A stretch of 34,458 nucleotides of DNA from Pirellulales bacterium (GTDB lineage: Bacteria; Planctomycetota; Planctomycetia; Pirellulales; JAICIG01): contig JAICIG010000020.1 of the NCBI GenBank assembly GCA_025924495.1, forward strand, positions 1-34,458, in the 5' to 3' direction. Below the pieces are notes generated by a model. That model was not told the DNA's origin. It searched no databases and saw nothing but the letters and a program-made list of their open reading frames with translations. Each line of letters opens with the position of its first letter. Position 1 is the stretch's first letter. Positions 16,841 to 26,100 of the stretch are shown one piece after another. The position numbers and the translations under genes are program-made.

Positions 16841-17734
16841 ATGAGAATTGGCATCCAAAACAAGCGCGCCGCATTTACGCTGATTGAGCTGTTGGTGGTG
16901 ATCGCCATTATCGGCATTTTGGTTTCGCTGCTTTTGCCCGCCGTTCAAGCGGCGCGCGAGTCGGCGCGGCGAGCCCAATGCAAGAACCAGTTAAAGCAAC
17001 TCGGCCTGGCTCTCCATAATTATCACGATCGCGTCCGCGCCTTTCCAGCAGGGTATATCTCTTTGCTCGACGGCAACGGCGACGAGCTCGGCCCCGGCTG
17101 GGGCTGGGCGGCCGCCTTGCTCGGCGATCTCGAGCAAACTTCGCTGCAGTCGCAGATCGATTTCAACTTCGCGATCGGTGATTCGAAGAATGCCTTGCCG
17201 CGTGCCGTACAGATTCCAACGTTCTATTGCCCGAGCGAAATCTACGGACGGCAGTTCACCGTCGATCAAACATCGGTCTCTGTGGCTTACGGCAACTACG
17301 TGGGGCTGAACGGCAACGCCGGGGTAAGCGATTTCGCCGGCAGCAACGACGGCGCCTTTCTGCGCAATCGGTGGTTCAAGGTCGCTGAGATCCCGGATGG
17401 ATTGAGTAGTACCCTATTCGTGGGCGAGCGCTGTTCGCGAATGTCGCTCACAACGTGGACGGGCGCCGTGACGGAGGGCGCGGTTCCTTCCCAATTGGAC
17501 CCTGCAGCCAGTGAACAAGCGGCCGCCTTAGTGCTGAGCCACGCCGGGCCGCACGTGCCCAACAATCCCGAGGTCACCGATGCCGATGCTTGCAGCAGCT
17601 TTCACCCCGCGGGAGTGAATTTCTTGTTCGGCGACGGATCCGTACATGTCATCAACGACACAATTGACATTCAAGTTTACGACGCGCTAGCGACGCGACG
17701 AGGCGGCGAGGCGGCGAGCGCCGGCGATTATTGA
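16841..17734 (+). CDS. DUF1559 protein with prepilin-type N-terminus and H-X9-DG C-terminus
   Basis: A 297-residue member of the large planctomycete DUF1559 family, a type II/IV pseudopilin-like secreted protein of unknown role. A short basic leader ([11 protein letters not shown]) precedes the prepilin helix [33 protein letters not shown], then [28 protein letters not shown], a GNYVG block and the signature [20 protein letters not shown] (H-X9-DG). The residue before the cleaved Phe is Ala instead of the usual Gly, so prepilin peptidase processing may be poor. The gene lies downstream of the Cys-rich gene in the same direction; DUF1559 genes are numerous in these genomes and often pair with unrelated neighbours, so a shared function is not established. 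Confidence 0.95.
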   Translation: MRIGIQNKRAAFTLIELLVVIAIIGILVSLLLPAVQAARESARRAQCKNQLKQLGLALHNYHDRVRAFPAGYISLLDGNGDELGPGWGWAAALLGDLEQTSLQSQIDFNFAIGDSKNALPRAVQIPTFYCPSEIYGRQFTVDQTSVSVAYGNYVGLNGNAGVSDFAGSNDGAFLRNRWFKVAEIPDGLSSTLFVGERCSRMSLTTWTGAVTEGAVPSQLDPAASEQAAALVLSHAGPHVPNNPEVTDADACSSFHPAGVNFLFGDGSVHVINDTIDIQVYDALATRRGGEAASAGDY

Positions 17735-17882
17735 ACGCGACCTGTGCGGGATCCGCCGCCTGTTGCTTGTTTGCCTTGCGGCGGTCCGCTATTCTCCACT
17801 TCATCTGCTGGCGCGGGCTGTTAACGTAGGCCTTTCCAGCGCCTTGGGCAGCCATCTCCTAACCGCTGGAATCAGGCATTGC

Positions 17883-18971
17883 ATGAGCGCCGAACGTCGA
17901 GTCGTTTCGCTCGCGCCGCGCAAGAAGCGGCGACTCTTGAAGTTCATCTTGGCGCTCGTGATATTGCTGCCGCTAGCAAGTTTTATCGGCTGGAAGCTGA
18001 TGATTGAAATGCCCGGTAGCAGTTATCAAGGCGCGCTGCCCGCGCTGGGCGCCCAGGAGGTCTCGCTCCGAGATGAACTGCGTCGTGACGTCGAGCATCT
18101 TGCCGTAACCATCGGGGATAGAAATCTGAGCCGTTATCCATGGCTATGCGATGCGGCCAAATTCATCGAGTTCGAGTTGTTGGCCGCCGGCTACGAGGTC
18201 GACCGCCAAACTTACCAGGTGCGCGAGCAGGATTGTTTCAATCTGCAAGTGGAGATTCCTGGCCGGACCCTGCCCAAGGAAATCGTAGTTGTCGGGGCGC
18301 ACTACGACACCTATCCTGGCGCCCCTGGCGCAAACGACAATGGCAGCGGCACGGCGGCGCTATTGGCCTTGGCTCGTCGCTTCGCCAAGACGAAGCCGGA
18401 GCGAACGCTGAGATTCGTCGCCTTTACGAATGAAGAGCCGCCCTATTTTCATCAACAGGAGATGGGCTCCTGGATCTATGCCTGGAACTGCAGCCAGCGC
18501 AAAGAGAACCTGACGTGCGTGATCAGCATCGAGACGATCGGCTATTTCAGCGATGAGCCCGGGAGCCAGCAGTACCCGCCGCCGTTCGGCGCGGTCTACC
18601 CCGATGTCGGCAATTTCATCGCCGTGATTGGCGATGTCGGCTCGCGCAAGCTGGTTCGCGACGTGGTCGCCTCGTTCCGCCGCCATGCCGCCTTTCCGTC
18701 CGAAGGAGGCGCCGTGCCGTCGGTTGTGCCTGGCGCCGGCTGGTCCGATCACTGGTCGTTCTGGCAGGCGGGCTACCCGGCGGTGATGATCACTGATACG
18801 GCTCCGTTCCGGTATCCTTACTATCATACGGCCGACGACCTGCCCGATAAGCTCGACTTCGACCGCATGGCGCTTGTGACTGCGGCGCTGGAAAAAGTCG
18901 TGGCGGAATTTGCGGGAGGGAAGTCAATGCCCCAGGCTGGGCGAACAGAACGCACCGGAATTGCTCCTTAG
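17883..18971 (+). CDS. Membrane-anchored M28-family zinc peptidase
   Basis: A 362-residue aminopeptidase-type protein (M28, bacterial leucyl/aminopeptidase Y-like). A basic N-terminus (APRKKRRLLK) and one membrane helix (residues about 20-37) anchor it, with the catalytic domain outside. Co-catalytic zinc ligands appear in order: H140 in VVVGAHYDT, D152 in GANDNGSGTAAL, the E184-E185 pair in FTNEEPP, a carboxylate in SIETIGYFSD, and the late His in PYYHTADDLPDKLD. The substrate is unknown: peptides, or glutaminyl-cyclase-like chemistry on N-terminal residues. The ATG at 17883 was chosen because it starts the basic/hydrophobic anchor; an in-frame TTG forty codons upstream adds non-conserved residues. 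The 3' end overlaps the remnant transposase reading frame by 4 nt, so the last residues (MPQAGRTERTGIAP) may be of junction origin. Confidence 0.92.
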   Translation: MSAERRVVSLAPRKKRRLLKFILALVILLPLASFIGWKLMIEMPGSSYQGALPALGAQEVSLRDELRRDVEHLAVTIGDRNLSRYPWLCDAAKFIEFELLAAGYEVDRQTYQVREQDCFNLQVEIPGRTLPKEIVVVGAHYDTYPGAPGANDNGSGTAALLALARRFAKTKPERTLRFVAFTNEEPPYFHQQEMGSWIYAWNCSQRKENLTCVISIETIGYFSDEPGSQQYPPPFGAVYPDVGNFIAVIGDVGSRKLVRDVVASFRRHAAFPSEGGAVPSVVPGAGWSDHWSFWQAGYPAVMITDTAPFRYPYYHTADDLPDKLDFDRMALVTAALEKVVAEFAGGKSMPQAGRTERTGIAP

Positions 18972-19484
18972 CAACGGGGATTGAACAACCAGCCGATCGC
19001 CTGCCGTGCAGTCTCTGCATTGTCGAGCGGCGCATTCGTCAGCAGAAACCATTCCAGGGGAGTCGCGCCTCGCGGCAGGTTGCTTTCCCACACCCGCATG
19101 GCCCAGACACACTACAGCTCTTGGTTGTGGTTGCCGCGCCGGTGTTTGGGCGGAATGAGACGCACCGGCTGAAAGGAGAACTGCACGGTTGCCTTACGCG
19201 CCGGCTGGTCTTCGGCGGCCCTCACTTCAACTACGTAGCTGCCCGCGGATTTCGCGCGTCGCGCTACGGCATGCACCTTCTGTTTCTCGCGAGCCTTCAT
19301 GTTCGATGAACGCGCTTCGATTGCTCCGCGACCGGATCACAAACCGTCGGCTGCTCTTGGTTTCATGCTCCAATTGCTCGAAGGTATCGCCGCCTCGATC
19401 ACAGACCACGACCAGCTTCGAATCGCGCGGCAAAACCCGCGTTGCAGCAGGCCACAAACCAAAAGAACGAGCATGCCGCAACAA
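18968..19484 (-). pseudogene. Remnant of an IS4-family transposase
   Basis: Reading the minus strand, transposase-like segments occur in consecutive frames. First is LVVVCDRGGDTFEQLEHE followed by RRFVIRSRSNR (19227-19484), equivalent to the IS4 'cDReaDiFeyLe...RfvvRa.nR' block with the second DDE aspartate. After a frameshift near 19300 comes SYVVEVRAAEDQPARKATVQ and FQPVRLIPPKH, then an in-frame TAG near 19112, then VWAMRVWESNLPRG and TPLEWFLLTNAPLDN, which match the conserved 'W.l..tE.ppg.epieWlLlT' block. The frame ends at a stop at 18968 just before the expected 'YrcRW.IE.fhk' catalytic Glu motif. The N-terminal third is also missing. Truncation at both ends, one frameshift and one stop show that it is dead. 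No terminal inverted repeats are visible. The 562-nt stretch between the peptidase and ribonuclease genes holds nothing else. Confidence 0.82.
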
Positions 19485-19534
19485 ACTCGCATCATGCCTT
19501 GACCTTTCGAGCGCTGCAGCCTGCCTGCCAGCAT

Positions 19535-21001
19535 CTAACCCTGAATTCGCACGAAATCGATAAAGCCCTGATCGATGTCGACGCTTACGAGTTTGACGCG
19601 CAAACGATGGCCGACGTCGAGCCCCTCTGTCCCTGCGATCAGCTTTCCTTCGACCGGCGGATCGAGAACTCGGACCCAGGTTCCCTTATCGGCGGCGCCC
19701 GTCACCAGAGCATCGAAGCTCTGGCCGAGCCGTTCGGAGAAAAGCAATGCGGCGGCCGATTTCCGCACTCGCCGCTCGACTTTGCTGGCCGCGTCTTCCT
19801 GCTGGGTGCAGTGTGCGGCCAGCCAATCCAACTCGTCCTCGCCGTAAGGAACCGCCGCTCTCGAGATCGCCGCCTTGAGGAGTCGCTGGGTAATCAAGTC
19901 GGGATATCGGCGGTTGGGGGCCGTGGAATGCGTATAGTCGCGCACCGCCAATCCAAAATGTCCCTGCGACCTTTGGCCCGGCAGTTCCGCCACGTATTCT
20001 CCCCGACCTAGCAGCTTGACGATCGTCAAGGATAAATCCGGAAACCGCAGCGGATCGGCTTGTCGCTCTTTGCGCAGGAACTTGGAGAGCGCCAGGGCGT
20101 CGGGTTCGGCGGGCAACGTCTCGCCGTGTTCGGCCGCGACCTCGACGATTCGATCCCAGCGGTAAGGCGAACGCACGACCCGTCGCAAGCTGGGCGAACC
20201 GCTGCGATCGAGAAACCTGGCCGAAACGCCGTTGGCGCCGATCATAAAGTCCTCGATCAATTCCCGGGCGCAATTCGTGGCGTCCTGCTCCAGGCCCACG
20301 ATTTGGTCGTCGCTGGTCACCGCCCGAGGCTCGAGCGTTCGCAGGTCCAGCGCGCCGTGCTCGTGGCGCAGCGCTTTCATGGCCTGCGACACGCGCCATT
20401 GCAGTCGCAACTGCTCGGCCATTCCGGAAACGGCGGCCGCGCGGGCGGGTATGGCCGCTTTGCCATCAAGCCAGTCGGCGACGCCGTGATACGCCAGCTT
20501 TGCTTTGTTCCGCACGAGCCCCGGATAGACCGTGCCGCTCGCGAGCGACCCGTCTGGCGCAATAAGCATCTCCGTCACGAGCGCGGTGCGGTCGTGGTTT
20601 TCGCCGAGCGAGGTCAAATCGGTCGAGAGCTTCTCCGGCAGCATGGCGAAGATCTGGGCGGCGGTGTACACCGAAGTCGTATTGAACTGGGCATGCTTAT
20701 CGATGGCAGTGCCGACAGCGACGAGCGCATCGACGTCGGCAACCGCCACGAGCACCTTCGTCTCGCCGCCGGCCAATTCCTCGGCGACCGTCAGTTGATC
20801 GAGATCGCGAGAATCGTCATTATCGATGGAGCACCACGCGAGATCGCGCAAGTCCAGCGCGCCGTCGCCGGTTGCGGGCGATTGGATCAAGTGCGATTCT
20901 CGCAACGCGGCCTCGGGAAAGTCGGGGGCCAGCCCGCGTTCGAGCATGGCGCGGCGGGCAATTTGTCTGAGTCGGCGAAATCCGTCGGCGGCTGCGTCCA
21001 A
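19535..21001 (-). CDS. RNB-domain (RNase II/R family) exoribonuclease
   Basis: 3'-5' hydrolytic exoribonuclease of the RNase II superfamily. From the proposed TTG at 21001 it has about 488 residues, short for RNase R and lacking an N-terminal cold-shock pair. The magnesium-binding Asp cluster is SIDNDDSRDLDQL (residues about 58-70), followed by VAVADVDALV, FAMLPEKLSTDLTSL, ARELIEDFMIGANG and the AVRDYTHSTAPNRRYPDLITQRLL block, with a reduced S1-like end (GTWVRVLDPPVEGKL). Many planctomycetes carry such a compact RNB protein. The frame is open to an ATG at 21154, but that 51-residue extension reads through an orphan copy of the MFS gene's 3' end in another frame. AGGAG at 21010-21014, eight bases before the TTG, supports the shorter start. 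Confidence 0.9.
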   Translation of the reverse strand: MDAAADGFRRLRQIARRAMLERGLAPDFPEAALRESHLIQSPATGDGALDLRDLAWCSIDNDDSRDLDQLTVAEELAGGETKVLVAVADVDALVAVGTAIDKHAQFNTTSVYTAAQIFAMLPEKLSTDLTSLGENHDRTALVTEMLIAPDGSLASGTVYPGLVRNKAKLAYHGVADWLDGKAAIPARAAAVSGMAEQLRLQWRVSQAMKALRHEHGALDLRTLEPRAVTSDDQIVGLEQDATNCARELIEDFMIGANGVSARFLDRSGSPSLRRVVRSPYRWDRIVEVAAEHGETLPAEPDALALSKFLRKERQADPLRFPDLSLTIVKLLGRGEYVAELPGQRSQGHFGLAVRDYTHSTAPNRRYPDLITQRLLKAAISRAAVPYGEDELDWLAAHCTQQEDAASKVERRVRKSAAALLFSERLGQSFDALVTGAADKGTWVRVLDPPVEGKLIAGTEGLDVGHRLRVKLVSVDIDQGFIDFVRIQG

Positions 21002-21042
21002 GGCGTTTGCTCCTGCGGTCAATGACACAGAGAGAAGATAGG

Positions 21043-21104
21043 ACTCACTCCTCGCTCTGCTTCCCATCCCAGCCTGCCGTACCGCGCCAGTTGCGGCCAG
21101 GCGG
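21043..21104 (-). repeat. Orphan copy of the MFS-gene 3' end (direct repeat A)
   Basis: Matches 28897-28957 in the same orientation: 62 aligned columns, 54 identical, one single-base gap, including a run of 16 identical bases covering the MFS stop codon. On the minus strand it still translates to AWPQLARYGRL, as at the MFS C-terminus. Homology fades on either side. Confidence 0.85.
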
Positions 21105-22034
21105 CCGCGGCCTCGGGCCCGTGTCGATGCTTCGACTGAGGCGAACTTAGCCATTCAATTCCTGATGCCTAGTTTTGACGAAAAGGCATCTCGCCGCAAT
21201 GCGGGCGTCGTGTCGGTAGGACTGTGCGCACTTTTCTCACCTCAATGCAGTCATTGACCAGATTTTGTACACGTCGCGATGGAACGCCGCGTAAAAAATG
21301 ACCTTTTCGACAGAATTCGGGATTTTTGCGTGAAAGTCCTTGCCGCGTCAATTTGTCGTACTATATCGCTTTAGGGAATCATACTCCCACTTTTTCGCAG
21401 ATTGAGCGGCCAAGTCGGGCGGTTCCATGGCATGGCCATTGCTAAATGCGGGGAATTGCCAGTCCTGTGATCGGTTGAAAGCCGGCTGAAATGATCCTCG
21501 AGGATTGCCGCCGAAGCGCGAAAACCGAACATGAATTCTTAATTAGTAAGAAAAAAATGGCAGCACCTATCGATCTATGCATTGCTTTTGGCGTGGCCTG
21601 CGGCACAGCTTCCTCAAACGCCTGTTGCTGCGCAATTGCGTGCAACGTGCGGTTCTGCTCGTCCGTGCGCCGCTTGGGAAGCCGCGTGTGATTTACCTTT
21701 ATCTGACCATCTGCTCGCCTTCATCGTCGGACGGCGCGAGGCAAGCTTCAGTCGACCCTAATAAGACGCCGGTCGTCGGCGAGCGCGGTGGTTTATAGCA
21801 ACCGGATTTGACGGACATTGCCCAACATAGCGGCCCATCTCATTTTGTACGCGACGACGAAACTGTGGGGCATTGATGACGCCGCCCTGGGCCGAGCGCA
21901 TTGGCTGCCATTTCGTGGGCGCTTTGGCGCCTGCGTTGGCCTTCGGGCGCTGAAGCGCATGGCATCGGCCTTTGCTTGACCCACTTCAGGCGCCGCGCTC
22001 CAACGAACAGAGAATCAACCAACGAGCAGACACA
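21105..22034. other. Long intergenic region upstream of the RND efflux genes
   Basis: 930 nt with no gene I can support. The stretch 21210-21570 is visibly richer in A/T than its surroundings, with short A runs. A weak promoter-like pair (TTGCCG at 21340, TATATC at 21362) is the best seen. One reading at about 21556-21760 has a signal-peptide-like beginning (KKWQHLSIYALLLAW) but no start codon. The region should contain the RND operon promoter, and no regulator gene is present in it. Confidence 0.5.
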
Positions 22035-23126
22035 ATGAACGCGTCCCGAACCGCATCCATCGCCCTGACACTGGCTTTTATCTGGCTGCCTGGCTGCAAC
22101 GAGCACAGAGAGGAGCATCACGTGGAGGCCCACAAGATTGTGGCCACCATGCCTCAGTCGACGACGGTGACTCTCACTCAGCAATACGTCTGTCAGATCC
22201 ACTCGCAGCGCCACATCCGAGTGCGCGCGTTGGATACCGGTTACCTCGAGGCCATCAAAGTCAAAGAAGGTCAGCAGGTGAAGGAGGGCGACCTGCTGTT
22301 CACAGTGATCCCTATCCTTTACCAGAAGAAGGCGGAAGCTGAGCTTGCCGAGGCCCATGTCGCGGAGATGGAGTTGAAGTTCGCCAAGGATCTGGCAAGG
22401 AAAAACGCAATCTCTCAAAACGAGGTCTTGCTGATCGAAGCCAAGTGGAAGCGGGCCCAGGCCAAGGCGGAACTGGCCAAGGCCGAGTTGAACTTTGCCA
22501 CGGTTAAAGCGCCATTTGACGGCATCATCGACCGACTTCAGCATCAGCAAGGCGCACTGGTCGAGGAAGGCGAAGTTCTCACGACGTTGTCCGACAACAG
22601 CCTGATGTGGGTCTATTTCAACGTTCCCGAAGCCAGGTACCTCGAGTACATGACCAACCTGAAAGAGAACAAAGACCTGCAAATAGAACTCGTACTGGCG
22701 AACGGCAAGAAGTTCGACCACATCGGCAAGATCGGCGCCATCGAAGCTGACTTCAACAATGAAACGGGGAACATCCCCTTTCGCGCGGACTTTTCGAACC
22801 CCAACCGCCTGCTGCGTCATGGCCAGACCGGCACCGTGCTGATCAGCCGAGTGCAGCATGACGCCATCGTCATTCCTCAACGCGCGACGTTCGAGGTGCT
22901 CGCCAAGCGGTACGTCTACGTCGTCGACGACGAGAACATAGCGCATCAGCGCGAGATCAACATTCAGAACGAATTAGAAGACGTCTTTGTCATCAAGAGC
23001 GGCCTTGGCGTGAACGACAAGATCGTTCTCGAGGGGATCCGACAGGTCCGCGACGGCGACAAGGTGGAATTCGAAGATCGTGAACCGGATCAGGTCGCCG
23101 CCAACCTGAAGTACCACGCGGAATAG
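22035..23126 (+). CDS. RND efflux periplasmic adaptor (membrane fusion) lipoprotein
   Basis: A 363-residue AcrA/MexA-type adaptor linking the RND pump to the outer-membrane factor. The N-terminus is a lipoprotein signal with lipobox LPGC, Cys21 being the lipidated residue. The first lipoyl half is YLEAIKVKEGQQVKEGDLLF, the hairpin is the Ala/Glu/Lys-rich coiled coil (AEAELAEAHVAEMELKF to KRAQAKAELAKAEL), and the second lipoyl half is ATVKAPFDGIIDRL with QGALVEEGEVLTTL. The beta-barrel and membrane-proximal parts follow (HGQTGTVLISRV, VIPQRATFEVLAKRYVYVV). The hairpin is short, as in several non-proteobacterial adaptors. The ATG at 22035 starts the signal peptide; an in-frame start 21 codons upstream would not. 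The pump gene begins 52 nt downstream, so the two are almost certainly one operon. Confidence 0.94.
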   Translation: MNASRTASIALTLAFIWLPGCNEHREEHHVEAHKIVATMPQSTTVTLTQQYVCQIHSQRHIRVRALDTGYLEAIKVKEGQQVKEGDLLFTVIPILYQKKAEAELAEAHVAEMELKFAKDLARKNAISQNEVLLIEAKWKRAQAKAELAKAELNFATVKAPFDGIIDRLQHQQGALVEEGEVLTTLSDNSLMWVYFNVPEARYLEYMTNLKENKDLQIELVLANGKKFDHIGKIGAIEADFNNETGNIPFRADFSNPNRLLRHGQTGTVLISRVQHDAIVIPQRATFEVLAKRYVYVVDDENIAHQREINIQNELEDVFVIKSGLGVNDKIVLEGIRQVRDGDKVEFEDREPDQVAANLKYHAE

Positions 23127-23178
23127 CAACCGCTTAGCGGCGCTGAAGTACGGACACTAACCAGAGCCAGCCAGATCC

Positions 23179-26100
23179 ATGTTCTCCAAGTTCCTGCAAA
23201 GACCCGCCCTGGCGATCGTTATCTCGATCATCATCTTGTTCCTGGGCGGACTGTCGATCAAAACGCTGCCCATCTCGCAGTTCCCTAACGTGGCGCCGCC
23301 AAGCGTCGTGGTCACGGTAGCCTATCCGGGCGCCAGCGCCAACGTATTGGTCGACTCGGTGCTGATCATCTTGGAGCAGGCCATCAACGGCGTGCCCGAC
23401 ATGCGCTACATGGTTTCGGCCGCCACCAGCGCCGGCGAAGCCACGATCATGATCATCTTCGAACCGGGCACGGACCCGAACGTGGCGGTCTTGAATGTGC
23501 AAAACCGCATTCAGACCGTGAAGAACCGGCTTCCGCCCCTGGTGGAGCGGGAAGGGATCATCGTCATGCAGGCCATGACGAGCATGTTGATGTACGTGAA
23601 CATCTACAGCACCGATCCGAGTCACGATCAGAACTTCATCTACAACTACGCCTTTGTCGATCTCCTGCCTGAGATCAAACGCGTGCGAGGCATCGGCAGC
23701 GCTACCATCCTCGGCAGCCGCCAGTATGCCATGCGGGTCTGGCTCGATATCGACCGCATGCGCGCTTACAACCTGTCCTCCGACGACGTCATGAAGGCGA
23801 TCGGAGAGCAAAGCATGATCGGTTCGCCCGGCCGGTTCGGCCAGGCGACGGGCAAAAGATCGCAAACGGTCGAGTACGTGCTGACCTGGGTAGGCCGCTA
23901 CAACAAGCCGGAGCAGTACGAGAATATCATCATCAAGGCGAATTCGAATGGCGAGGTCCTGCGGCTGAAGGACGTCGCGCAGGTCGAACTTGGCCCTTCG
24001 TACTACAACATCTATTCCGACATCGACGGCCATCCCTCGGCCGCCATCGTGCTCAAGCAACTGCCCGGCACCAATGCGGCCGTCGTCATCGAGGAAGTCA
24101 AGGAAAAGCTCAAAGAGATCCAGGAGACGCGCTTCCCCCCGGGCATGAAGTTTGAAGTCAGCTACGACGTTTCCAGCTTTTTGGAGGCCTCCATCGAGCA
24201 GGTGCTCCACACGCTGTTCGAGGCCTTCGTGCTGGTCTCTCTGGTGGTGTTCCTGTTTCTCGGCGATTGGCGTTCGACGCTGATTCCGACGCTGGCGGTT
24301 CCAGTCTCCTTGATCGGAACCTTCTTTTTCCTGCAGTTGCTCGGCCTGTCGATCAACTTGATCACGCTGTTCGCACTGGTGTTGGCGATCGGAGTAGTCG
24401 TGGACGACGCGATCGTGGTGGTGGAAGCGGTGCATGCCAAGATGCATGAGAAGCATCTCTCGCCCTATCGGGCGACCAAGGAGGTGATTAACGAAATCAG
24501 CGGCGCTATCATTGCCATCACCCTGGTAATGACGGCGGTCTTCGTACCCGTAACGTTCATGACCGGACCGGTGGGCACGTTCTACCGCCAGTTCGGCATC
24601 ACGATGGCCACCTCCATCGTGCTCTCCGGCGTGGTGGCCCTGACTCTCACGCCGGTGCTGTGTGCGATGATTCTCAAGCCCCACACGGGCAAGAAAAAAC
24701 GCGGGCCATTGGCCTTCCTGCTGCACCTTTTCGACCGCGGCGTCGAGAAGACCACGGGCGGTTATGCTGCGTTTCTGCGACCGATCGTCACGCAACGCCT
24801 CGTCACGTTCTTGATCATCGCGGGCTTTGGCGCTGGCATTTACTCCGTGAACACGCACCTTCCGGCCGGCTTTATCCCGCTTGAGGATCAAGGCATGATC
24901 TACGGGATCATCCAGACGCCTCCCGGCTCGACGATCGAGTACACCAACGCCAAGTCCCACGAGTTGCAGGAGATCGCCAAAAAGATCGACGGGGTGAACT
25001 CGGTCTCGTCGTTGGCCGGTTACGAGGTGTTGACGGAGGGCCGCGGCTCGAATGCGGGAACGTGTCTCATCAATCTCAAGAACTGGTCCGAGCGCAAGCT
25101 GACCTCGAAGCAGATCATTGAGCAGCTCGAGCATGACTGCAGTACGATCTCCAACGTCAAACTCGAGTTCTTCGAGCCCCCCGCTGTCCCAGGTTTCGGC
25201 GCCGCGGGAGGGTTCTCCGTGCGCGTCCTAGACAAAACGAACACGATGAACTATCAGGCGCTCGGAGAAGTGACCGACAAGTTTCTGGAAGCCTTGGCGA
25301 AACGCAAAGAAGTGAAAGGCCTGTTCACCTTCTTTGCCAGCAACTACCCCCAGTATGAAATCGTGATTAACAATGACGTGGCCATGCAGAAAGGCGTGTC
25401 GATCGCCAAGGCAATGGATAACCTGTCCATTGTCGTGGGCAGCACCTGGGAGCAAGGCTTCGTCCGCTTCGGCCAGTTCTACAAGGTGTTCGTGCAGGCC
25501 AAGCCAGAGTTCCGGCGGTATCCTGAGGATTTGGCGAACCTCTTCGTCAAGAACGATCAAGGGGAAATGGTTCCCTACTCAGCATTCACACAACTCAAAA
25601 AACTGCAGGGCTTGAACGAGATCAACCGCTACAACCTGTATCCCTCCGCCGCCATCCAAGGCGCCCCGGCGCCCGGCTACAGCAGCGGTGAAGCGATTAC
25701 GGCGATCCAGGAGGTCGCGGCCGAAACGCTGCCGCCTGGTTACGATCTCGGCTGGGAGGCCCTCTCTTATGACGAGGCGAGAAAGGGAAACCTGGCCATT
25801 TTCATCTTCTTGATCGTGGTGGCCTTCGTCTATCTCGTGCTGGTTGGACAATACGAAAGCTTCATCCTGCCGCTGTCCGTGATCCTGTCGCTGCCGGTCG
25901 GCATCTTCGGTTCCTTCCTGTTCCTGCGGGCCATGGGACTGGCCAACGATGTCTATGCCCAGATTGGCATGGTGATGCTCGTCGGGCTATTGGGTAAGAA
26001 CGCGATTCTCATCGTCGAATTTGCGGTACAACGCCGTCACGAAGGCGCGAGCTTCAAGGACGCAGCCATCGAAGGCGGCAAGCTGCGATTCCGGCCGATT

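Noticed and set aside
16488..16844. A 118-codon plus-strand frame before the DUF1559 gene with an ATGA overlap
   Set aside because: Arg/Ser/Thr-rich composition, no recognisable motif and no ribosome-binding site; kept only as a remark because of the overlap.
20060..21025. A 321-codon plus-strand frame opposite the ribonuclease gene
   Set aside because: Antisense shadow of the RNB domain, with Gln/Arg/Gly-rich composition.
21556..21760. A signal-peptide-like reading (KKWQHLSIYALLLAW) in the long gap upstream of the RND genes
   Set aside because: No start codon follows the preceding in-frame stop at a suitable place, and the remainder has no recognisable feature; it could be a decayed gene, but this cannot be supported.
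21840..22946. A 368-codon minus-strand frame opposite the adaptor gene
   Set aside because: Antisense to a clear lipoprotein adaptor; no domain or ribosome-binding site.
23134..25134. A 666-codon open frame on the minus strand opposite the RND pump gene
   Set aside because: It mirrors the codon structure of the strongly supported pump gene and is full of His/Arg/Asp-rich low-complexity sequence, a typical GC-rich antisense shadow.
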